Below, one piece after another: positions 13,391 to 19,034 of a stretch of 19,034 bases of DNA. The position numbers and the translations under genes were made by a program. Under the pieces are notes generated by a model. That model had not been told where the DNA came from. It saw only the letters and a program-made list of their open reading frames with translations, and ran no database searches. Every line of letters starts with the position of its first letter. Position 1 is the stretch's first letter. Origin of the DNA: Caryophanales bacterium UBA3620 (GTDB taxonomy: Bacteria; Bacillota_I; Bacilli_A; RF39; UBA660); NCBI GenBank assembly GCA_002375205.1, contig DFLL01000023.1:776-19809 (forward strand). The letters are read 5' to 3'.

Positions 13391-14488
13391 CTAATTATTT
13401 AATAGTTTTCTAATTTTCTTTTGATCATCTTTCTCTATATTATAACTATCATCAGATAATTTTTCTTGTATAGTCAAATTTTGTGGTATTAGCACTTCTT
13501 CTTTTGGATTATTTTTATGTACTTCTAATAATATTTTATCATCATAAATATTTAATTTATATAGTAAACTATTCTCAACAAAATTTATTTCTCTTTTATT
13601 TATAACACTTAGAGTATTAAATCTACTTAAAAATGATGTTACTTTATATTCTGATATTCTCTCGTTAATAGCGGTTACTTTCTTTCCATTATATTCTTTA
13701 TATACTTCAAGTATATAGTCTTTACCACCTTTAAATCTCTTTGATATTTTAAATATATAATTATGATAATTAATATCTAAATATCTTTCTGTTATTAGTA
13801 TATAATCTTTTTCTAAATACTTTTTAATATTACTATTTTTATCATCTATTAAAAATCTATCAATATATGTTCGATTAACTTCTTCTATTAAATCATCGAC
13901 ATAACCTAGTATTATCTTAGTTTCTTCTTCTAGTGATAATCTACTACTTATTATTTTTAAATTATGATGATTAACCCAAGCGTTAGATGTTTTTTTATCT
14001 AGTTCTTTAGCTTGTTCGACATCTTCTTTTCTTGCATCATTATTTTTATTAGAACCATATTCTTCAGGTTTGCAAGTAGCTAAACTTTGTAAATCTAAAA
14101 TCATATCATATCTATCTAGGGCTTCTATTTCTGAAAGATGATTTTGATGTAACAATTCTTCAAAATCTTCTCTCGTATTTAGATACGCCATATTATCAAA
14201 GATACCTCTATCATAGATAATAACACCAAGTTTAGCATTTTTATAGTTATTAACTATGTATTCCATAGCATCTCTTTCTTTTACTATTTGTCTTTTCATG
14301 ACTAATAATTGAAATTTAACAATATTATCTTTTGTAGGAATAATTCCATTATCTATTAATTCAGTAGCGGTTTCTGGTACTGTTACACATGGGATGTTTC
14401 TTTCTTTAAGGTATTTTTTTATGTTTTCTAACGCTGTTGTTTTACCAGCATAAGGGCCTCCTGTTAAAACTAAATTTAATTCTTTCAC
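13391..14488 (-). CDS. P-loop nucleotide-binding protein (AAA_28-like) with C-terminal CYTH-like domain
   Basis: 365 residues, start GTG with GGAGG 5 nt upstream. N-terminal NTPase/kinase-type domain (1-200): Walker A GGPYAGKT (10-17), VPETATELID (37-46), Walker B-like GVIIYDRG (88-95). This fits the AAA_28 family, which includes the insect TTD14 protein. The C-terminal half (about 204-352) has the strand order and closing motif of a CYTH (triphosphate tunnel) domain: YKLNIYDDKILLEVHKN (310-326) and a later LTIQEKL...SY (338-349); TTD14 has the same P-loop plus CYTH order. The N-terminal ExExK triad of active CYTH enzymes is not visible (TYIDRFLI, 207-214), so this half may only bind a ligand. 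It heads the operon with LysR and hpt, which may hint at a link to nucleotide or polyphosphate sensing; this is inference. Confidence 0.75.
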   Translation of the reverse strand: MKELNLVLTGGPYAGKTTALENIKKYLKERNIPCVTVPETATELIDNGIIPTKDNIVKFQLLVMKRQIVKERDAMEYIVNNYKNAKLGVIIYDRGIFDNMAYLNTREDFEELLHQNHLSEIEALDRYDMILDLQSLATCKPEEYGSNKNNDARKEDVEQAKELDKKTSNAWVNHHNLKIISSRLSLEEETKIILGYVDDLIEEVNRTYIDRFLIDDKNSNIKKYLEKDYILITERYLDINYHNYIFKISKRFKGGKDYILEVYKEYNGKKVTAINERISEYKVTSFLSRFNTLSVINKREINFVENSLLYKLNIYDDKILLEVHKNNPKEEVLIPQNLTIQEKLSDDSYNIEKDDQKKIRKLLNN

Positions 14489-14505
14489 TTTTTCCTCCTA
14501 ATCAT

Positions 14506-14536
14506 GAAATGAAATATAGGCCTATTATTTCTTTTC
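14506..14536. other. Imperfect dyad at the transcription start of the P-loop/LysR/hpt operon
   Basis: Two half-sites (14506-14520 and 14521-14536) centred on TAGG/CCTA match at about 14 of 16 positions. Predicted +1 of the promoter at 14543-14572 falls at its right edge. Could be an operator (perhaps for the operon's own LysR) or a 5' hairpin of the mRNA. Confidence 0.5.
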
Positions 14537-14542
14537 ACCTTT

Positions 14543-14572
14543 AGGATAACATACTTTTTTTTACTAAGTCAA
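14543..14572 (-). promoter_or_regulatory. Promoter of the P-loop/LysR/hpt operon
   Basis: Minus strand TTGACT (14567-14572), 18-nt spacer, extended -10 TGTTATCCT (14543-14551). Confidence 0.6.
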
Positions 14573-14611
14573 ATACTTTATTTTTATATAAAATATAAAA
14601 ATTATTTATAT

Positions 14612-14642
14612 TAGAAAAGAGATAACTATATTATTAGTTATC
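14612..14642 (-). terminator. Terminator of transketolase
   Basis: Perfect 8-bp stem GATAACTA / TAGTTATC (14635-14642 and 14621-14628) with a 6-nt loop, then TCTTTTCT on the minus strand. It lies 5 nt past the stop codon. Confidence 0.8.
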
Positions 14643-14647
14643 CATAA

Positions 14648-16621
14648 TTATAAACTATTTTTTATTTTTATTACTAAATCAGTCATATCTAATTCAAAGT
14701 ATGATAAGACATCTTTTTCACTACCACTTTTACCAAAGGTATTTACACCAATAAAATCTTCTTCTGATGATATTAGTTTATACCAGTTAGCGTCATTAGA
14801 TAGTTCTATGACCATTCTTCTATAACCTGTAGGTAATACTTGTTCTTGATAATCTTTATCTTGTTTTAGGAAAGTATTTAAATTTGGCATTGATACTACT
14901 CTCGCTTCAATATAATTCTTAAGTAATTCATCTTTTATTTGCATAGCAAGATCTACTTCACTACCTGATGCCATTAGGATTACATCTAATCTTGTTTTTA
15001 CTTCACTAACGATATATCCACCACGAGATACTTTTTTAGCACTAGAGTGTTTTAATGTATCATTATGCCCTCTTGGTAAAACTAAAGCTGCTGGTTTACC
15101 TTCTTTTAGAATATTACTCCAAGAACCTATTAATTCTTTATAATCACATGGCCTATATACAGTAAAGTTTGGTATGGAACGAAGCATTCCTAATTGTTCA
15201 ATTGGCTGATGTGTTAGTCCGTCTTCACCTACTCTAATTGAGTCATGAGTAAAGATGTAGGTAACTGGTAAATTCATCATAGCGCTCATTCTAATAGAAG
15301 GTTTCATGTAATCAGAAAATGTTAAGAAAGTACTTCCAAATGGTCTTAAGTTGGTAAGAGCTAGTCCATTTAGAACGGCAGCCATAGCATTTTCTCTTAC
15401 ACCAAAATAGATATTTCTTCCTCCATAATTATCAATAGAAAATTCTTTCTTTCCTTTTAGGAATGTCTTAGTACTAGCAAGTAAATCAGCACTACCTCCA
15501 ATAAAGGTTGGAATAAATGAACTAATAACATTCATTATCTGATAGTTAATATCTCTCATAGCTTTATCTTCAAATATTTTACTTGAATCAATAACTGCTT
15601 CAATATCTAAGATAATCTTATCTTTTTCCACTACTAGTTCTAAAGCATCTTTTTCACTATCAGTAGCATTTGCTATAAACATTTCATATTCAGAATACCA
15701 ATCTTTATAATAATCACTAGTACCTTCTTTAATAAATTCTAAAATATTTTTTCTTTGTTCTTCATCGATAACAAATGGTTTATTTGCTTTTAGTTCTTCT
15801 CTTATCTCTTCTAAATCTTCTTTTTCTAGATTAGAATGTATTTTACTAGTTCCTTCATATTTAGAATATATTCCAATAGTAGTTTCTATTTCGATTAATA
15901 CTGGTTTATTACTCTTCTTAGCTTTTTCGATAGCTTTTGATATTTCACTAACAGATTCACTATTTTTAACAGTAATTACTTCCCAGTCCATGGCTCTAAA
16001 CCTATCTGCAACACTCTCAATACTTGTTTTTTCAATAGAAGCATCCGCGGTAATTTCATTAGAATCATATAACACAATTAAGTTATTTAATCCTAGATTG
16101 CCCGCTAGAGAAGCAGCTTCATAAGATATTCCTTCCATTAAGTCACCATCTGATACAATAGTATATATATTATAATCAAAGACAGTATTTTTCTTTTTAT
16201 TAAAGGTACTTTCTAAATATTTTTCTCCTATAGCCATACCTACTGAGGTAGCAAAACCTTCTCCTAATGGCCCTGATGTTAATTCAATACGATTATTCAA
16301 ATTATATTCAGGATGACCTGGAGTATTAGAACCAATATGTCTAAATTTTTTTAAGTCTTCAATGGTATATTCATCTAATAAATAATATAAAGAAGAATAT
16401 AATAGCGCACTACCATGACCAGCACTAAGTACTAATCTATCTCTATTACACCAAGATTTTCTTTCTAAATCAAATTTTAAATGATATGCAAGAAGCGTAT
16501 ATAATGTTGGAGCAAAATCTAAGGCTATACCAGGATGTCCACTACCAGCAGTATTTATCATATCTAGAGATAACATTCTTATTTCATTTATTATTTTCTT
16601 TTCATTAAGTTTCATATTCAT
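14648..16621 (-). CDS. tkt: Transketolase
   Basis: 657 residues, full length. Transketolase moves two-carbon units between sugar phosphates in the non-oxidative pentose phosphate pathway, using thiamine diphosphate. Visible motifs: AGSGHPGIALDFAP (25-38), SAGHGSALLY (66-75), TPGHPE and TSGPLGEGFA (100-124), the cofactor motif DGDLMEG...YDSN (D158, N188), and in the middle domain the block FGVRENAMAAVLNGLAL plus THDSIRVGEDGLTHQPIEQL. The motif usually written GDG reads SDG here (S157), keeping the metal-binding Asp. Start: ATG at 16621 with AAAGG; Met3 is an alternative. It is alone between its promoter and terminator, divergent from tRNA-Ser. Confidence 0.97.
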   Translation of the reverse strand: MNMKLNEKKIINEIRMLSLDMINTAGSGHPGIALDFAPTLYTLLAYHLKFDLERKSWCNRDRLVLSAGHGSALLYSSLYYLLDEYTIEDLKKFRHIGSNTPGHPEYNLNNRIELTSGPLGEGFATSVGMAIGEKYLESTFNKKKNTVFDYNIYTIVSDGDLMEGISYEAASLAGNLGLNNLIVLYDSNEITADASIEKTSIESVADRFRAMDWEVITVKNSESVSEISKAIEKAKKSNKPVLIEIETTIGIYSKYEGTSKIHSNLEKEDLEEIREELKANKPFVIDEEQRKNILEFIKEGTSDYYKDWYSEYEMFIANATDSEKDALELVVEKDKIILDIEAVIDSSKIFEDKAMRDINYQIMNVISSFIPTFIGGSADLLASTKTFLKGKKEFSIDNYGGRNIYFGVRENAMAAVLNGLALTNLRPFGSTFLTFSDYMKPSIRMSAMMNLPVTYIFTHDSIRVGEDGLTHQPIEQLGMLRSIPNFTVYRPCDYKELIGSWSNILKEGKPAALVLPRGHNDTLKHSSAKKVSRGGYIVSEVKTRLDVILMASGSEVDLAMQIKDELLKNYIEARVVSMPNLNTFLKQDKDYQEQVLPTGYRRMVIELSNDANWYKLISSEEDFIGVNTFGKSGSEKDVLSYFELDMTDLVIKIKNSL

Positions 16622-16637
16622 ACCTACCTTTAAGTTA

Positions 16638-16666
16638 ATTATACGAGATTTATTACAAAAAGTCTA
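16638..16666 (-). promoter_or_regulatory. Promoter of transketolase
   Basis: Minus strand TAGACT (16661-16666), 17-nt spacer, TATAAT (16638-16643). Predicted start about 16630 gives a short leader with the ribosome binding site. Confidence 0.75.
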
Positions 16667-16684
16667 CATTTTTTGACACTTTAG

Positions 16685-16693
16685 TGTTATAAT
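16685..16693 (+). promoter_or_regulatory. Extended -10 promoter of tRNA-Ser
   Basis: TGTTATAAT ends 8 nt before the tRNA 5' end. The TTGACA at 16673-16678 is only 9 nt away and cannot be its -35. Confidence 0.7.
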
Positions 16694-16701
16694 TTACTTA
16701 T

Positions 16702-16793
16702 GGAAGCGTACTCGAAGTGGTCATAACGAGCTTCACTCGAAATGAAGTAGTCATTAATTTGGCACGTGGGTTCGAATCCCACCGCTTCCGCCA
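16702..16793 (+). tRNA. tRNA-Ser(CGA)
   Basis: 92 nt including an encoded CCA (16791-16793). Acceptor arms GGAAGCG / CGCTTCC pair fully with discriminator G; the D stem is CTCG/CGAG; the anticodon stem-loop is CTTCA-CTCGAAA-TGAAG, giving anticodon CGA (reads UCG); the T arm is GTGGG-TTCGAAT-CCCAC. A class II variable arm with a weak stem is present, as in Ser tRNAs. Confidence 0.97.
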
Positions 16794-16852
16794 AATAATG
16801 TTAACTTGAAAAAATTAACCGTATATGTTATATGTAAACGAGGAGAGATAAT

Positions 16853-17695
16853 ATGATTATTTTAGGAGATATTTATTTAAAGCGAGAACCAAAACTACTA
16901 TATGATGATAGTGAAATTTTAGATGATTCGAAAGACTTGGAAAATGAAAATGATGACTTTGTGGATAGACTTATTATATGGATTTTTAGAGAAACCGGCT
17001 ATGAAATACCAATGTCAAACGATTTTGGAGAAAAATTGATTGATAAATTTAATTATGTTATTAATGAAATTAATGATATGGATTCTTCATATAAGGAAAA
17101 AATGAGCAAATATTTAAAAGGGTATTTGTCTGATTGTCTAAGTTTTATTCGACTTGGTGGAAACATAGAAAACCTTAATGAAAAGAAAGATAAAAAAAAT
17201 AATAAATATGACTATAGTGGATTATGCGATTTTTGGTTTTTAAATTATGATGGTAATGATTTTATACTGACCCCAAACACTAATTACACTAAAGCAAACT
17301 ATACTACCGAAGAAACTTTAAATAATGATTTTATTAAATTATCTGAATTCTTAAAAAGATCAAAATTTGTTGGAAGAGAATTTAAAAGGACTAAACCACT
17401 ACCCAATGATAATTCCTTTTTTCAGGATATAAATGATGGTGTTAAATACACCGTATTATATGCAACGAATGAACTTTTTTTAGCAAAAAGAACAGGATTT
17501 ATTGGCCATCCAGATGCATATATTTTAATTAATAAAAAATACATTGAAGATGGTTGTTATACTTTTTTTGGGCCTATTCATAACGAGTATAATAACACTA
17601 TAAAAATATATAATGATATTAGAGAACAACTTAAAAGCACTAATAAAGAATATAAAGAGTTAATAGGATCAATTGAAAAGCCTATTAAAAGATAA
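16853..17695 (+). CDS. Unrecognised 280-residue protein downstream of tRNA-Ser
   Basis: No family recognised. The protein is soluble, acidic at the N-terminus (DDSEILDDSKDLENENDDF, 18-36), with helices around 37-105 (DFVDRLIIWIFRETGYE, MSKYLKGYLSDCLSFIRLGG), a Lys/Asn-rich linker (108-118), then a mixed alpha/beta C-terminal part (DYSGLCDFWFLNYDGNDFIL; YTVLYATNELFLAKRTGFIG; DGCYTFFGPIHNEY) and a Lys-rich tail. No signal peptide or membrane segment. Start ATG has a good AGGAGAG site. It lies 59 nt after tRNA-Ser on the same strand, opposite to almost all other genes, and ends in its own strong terminator; tRNA 3' flanks are common landing sites for acquired genes. No attachment-site repeat of the tRNA end is seen downstream, so transfer is only a suspicion. 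Confidence 0.75.
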   Translation: MIILGDIYLKREPKLLYDDSEILDDSKDLENENDDFVDRLIIWIFRETGYEIPMSNDFGEKLIDKFNYVINEINDMDSSYKEKMSKYLKGYLSDCLSFIRLGGNIENLNEKKDKKNNKYDYSGLCDFWFLNYDGNDFILTPNTNYTKANYTTEETLNNDFIKLSEFLKRSKFVGREFKRTKPLPNDNSFFQDINDGVKYTVLYATNELFLAKRTGFIGHPDAYILINKKYIEDGCYTFFGPIHNEYNNTIKIYNDIREQLKSTNKEYKELIGSIEKPIKR

Positions 17696-17712
17696 AACCT
17701 ACATATTAATTA

Positions 17713-17749
17713 AAAAGTATACTTTTACTTAGGTATACTTTTATTTTTG
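17713..17749 (+). terminator. Terminator of the gene ending at 17695
   Basis: Perfect 10-bp stem AAAAGTATAC / GTATACTTTT (17713-17722 and 17733-17742), 10-nt loop, then ATTTTTG. Confidence 0.88.
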
Positions 17750-17850
17750 CTAATTTTTTTCTTCTCAACTATATTCATTATTTAAATCCTTACTTGCATG
17801 TATTTATTACATCAACAATTCCATTTTAATCTATCACATATTCTTATAAA

Positions 17851-17910
17851 TACTGGCTACTTCTCCTAGAAGGTTTCCGCGGATTAATTTATTAATCCGT
17901 TAGCGAAGCG
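17851..17910. other. GC-richer palindromic spacer between convergent units
   Basis: Contains CTTCT-cct-AGAAG (17860-17872), a 9-bp inverted repeat CGGATTAAT/ATTAATCCG (17880-17899) and TAGCGAAGCG (17901-17910). The region 17750-17930 otherwise shows no gene; the minus strand has a 21-codon open stretch (17837-17899) with protein-like text (IRGNLLGEVASIYKNM) that might be a gene remnant. Confidence 0.4.
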
Positions 17911-17919
17911 TTTAAAACA

Positions 17920-17952
17920 TAAAAAAGAAACTACTTAATCTTATAAGTAGTT
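17920..17952 (-). terminator. Terminator overlapping the cysS stop codon
   Basis: Minus strand 9-bp stem AACTACTTA / TAAGTAGTT (17944-17952 and 17929-17937) with a 6-nt loop and a T-rich tail (17920-17928). The TAG stop (17933-17931) is inside the 3' arm. Confidence 0.85.
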
Positions 17953-19034
17953 CCTTCTCTTGTATCTATTAGTTCTATTCCTTTATCAAGAAGCTCATTT
18001 CTAATTCGATCAGCTTCATTATAATCCTTATTCTTTTTAGCAGTACTTCTTAATTCTATCATCTCTTTAATATAAGAATCTAACTCAGTATCAACCACTT
18101 CTTCTTTAAATAAATCTAAAGATAATACCTTATCAAAAGATTCTACTAATAACTTTTTAGTTTTATCACTAATATTATTATCTTTTAATAAGTCAAATAA
18201 TACAGTAATAGCACTAGAAGTATTTAAGTCATTAGATAAACACTCTTTAAATCTATTATTATAATTATTAAAGTCCTCTTCTATGTATTCGCCATTATTA
18301 GTAAGAGATAATACTCTTTGTTTTAGCTTATTATATTGATTAGTAGCTCCCTCTAATATATCATAACTAAAAGATAATTGTTTACGATATGGACTAGTTA
18401 AACATAAATAACGATATGCTAAAGGATCATAACCTTTATCTTCAAGTAATGATACCGTTAAAAACTCGCCCTTACTCTTACTCATCTTACCTTCTTTATC
18501 ATTTAGAAATCCTAAATGTACCCAGTAATTACACCATTTATGTCCTAAATAACATTCAGACTGGGCTATTTCATTAGTATGATGAGGAAAGACAGCATCT
18601 TCTGCTCCGCAATGGATATCTAAATATTCTCCGAGATTTTTTATAGCTATGGAAGAACACTCAATATGCCATCCAGGATATCCCTTGCCCCATGGACTAT
18701 CCCATTGTAATTCTTGATTATTAAACTTTGAATTAGTAAACCATAGTCCAAAATCAAAAGGATTCTTCTTTGAGGTATCCACTTCAATATCAGAGCGAAC
18801 TGCTACTGATAATTCTTCAGGATTTCTTCCCGATAATTCATAATAATTTTTAAATTTACTTGTATCAAAATAAACATTACCATCTGCTATATAAGCATAG
18901 TTTTCTTTTAATAACTTTTCAATCATCTTAATATAGAAATCAATATTATCGGTAGCATTAGATACTATTTCTGGCCACTTAATATTTAATTTATCACAGT
19001 CTTTATGAAAGGCATCAGTATAAAACTTAGCTAT
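17931..19034 (-). CDS. cysS: Cysteinyl-tRNA synthetase, 5' end beyond the right edge
   Basis: 367 residues are visible; the open frame continues without break from the Met at 18926 to the window edge (AKFYTDAFHKDCDKLNIKWP... upstream of MIEKLLKENYAY), so 18926 is not the start. About 100 N-terminal residues, including the HIGH motif and first zinc Cys, are outside. Visible are the zinc-site residues in WHIECSSIAI, HHTNEIAQSEC (Cys, His, Glu, as in the family), the KMSKS loop (GKMSKSKGEF), and the C-terminal anticodon-binding region ending NEADRIRNELLDKGIELIDT..GTTYK. The enzyme charges tRNA-Cys in the cytoplasm. The gene ends inside a terminator hairpin, so no downstream partner (such as mrnC) is co-transcribed. 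Confidence 0.97.
   Translation of the reverse strand: MAKFYTDAFHKDCDKLNIKWPEIVSNATDNIDFYIKMIEKLLKENYAYIADGNVYFDTSKFKNYYELSGRNPEELSVAVRSDIEVDTSKKNPFDFGLWFTNSKFNNQELQWDSPWGKGYPGWHIECSSIAIKNLGEYLDIHCGAEDAVFPHHTNEIAQSECYLGHKWCNYWVHLGFLNDKEGKMSKSKGEFLTVSLLEDKGYDPLAYRYLCLTSPYRKQLSFSYDILEGATNQYNKLKQRVLSLTNNGEYIEEDFNNYNNRFKECLSNDLNTSSAITVLFDLLKDNNISDKTKKLLVESFDKVLSLDLFKEEVVDTELDSYIKEMIELRSTAKKNKDYNEADRIRNELLDKGIELIDTREGTTYKIK

Noticed and set aside
16673..16693. TTGACA plus TATAAT as a classical tRNA-Ser promoter
   Set aside because: The spacer is only 9 nt; the extended -10 alone explains the start better.
17860..17899. XerC/XerD dif site (ACTTCTCCTAGAA resembles the left half of Bacillus dif)
   Set aside because: Two extra bases break the half-site, and the right half (TTATGTAA-like) and central AT spacer are absent.
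16702..17930. Integrated element bounded by a duplicated tRNA-Ser 3' end
   Set aside because: No copy of the tRNA 3' end is seen downstream; only a 6-base TTCCGC match, and there is no integrase next to it.
17696..17930. Regulatory RNA (T-box) for cysS
   Set aside because: This is the 3' side of cysS; any T-box would lie beyond the right edge.

Overview
The window is very AT-rich DNA (by eye about 30% G+C or lower) with strong AGGAGG-type ribosome binding sites, short intergenic gaps, rho-independent hairpins and gene families typical of the Bacilli branch of the Firmicutes: a lipoteichoic-acid-synthase-like sulfatase, DUF1287, a zinc-type L33, LLH holin, and a zinc-type thymidine kinase. 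I infer an uncultured gut-type member of the Bacilli (Erysipelotrichales/RF39/Mollicutes neighbourhood); the species cannot be named from the sequence. None of the 20 genes whose stop is visible ends in TGA (11 TAA, 9 TAG), which also points toward that neighbourhood.

Layout, mostly on the minus strand. 1-2755: a collagen-like gene running off the left edge; then, read right to left, a tyrosine recombinase (xerC-like), a duplicated thymidine-kinase protein and a decayed CmpB-type membrane gene, apparently one operon. 2774-6118: two translation/RNA operons, first DUF1287 cell-wall protein - trmB - rnc, then rpmG - efp - an unrecognised gene closed by a terminator. 6145-7414: a divergent pair, a cytosolic beta-helix-like protein (minus) and a small Gly/Asn/Tyr-rich coiled-coil protein (plus), with a 24-bp tandem duplication between them. 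7426-10453: tgt followed by an LtaS-like sulfatase. 10489-11863: an isolated holin-endolysin pair beside tRNA-Leu(CAA). 11914-14572: an operon of a P-loop/CYTH-like protein, a LysR regulator and hpt. 14612-16666: a full-length transketolase. 16685-17749: tRNA-Ser(CGA) followed by an unrecognised gene, both on the plus strand. 17851-19034: a GC-richer palindromic spacer and the C-terminal two thirds of cysteinyl-tRNA synthetase.

Most genes are housekeeping: translation (efp, rpmG, trmB, tgt, cysS, two tRNAs), RNA processing (rnc), nucleotide salvage (tk, hpt), central carbon metabolism (tkt), and envelope (LtaS-like, DUF1287). The parts deserving a second look are the double thymidine kinase with a degenerate first domain, the lone lysis cassette, the P-loop/CYTH-LysR-hpt operon with a dyad at its transcription start, the unknown gene next to tRNA-Ser, the two surface-type genes preceded by CATAnnnTA boxes, and the absence of TGA stops. 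I see no CRISPR array, insertion sequence or complete prophage. I did not find one clearly novel multi-gene system.
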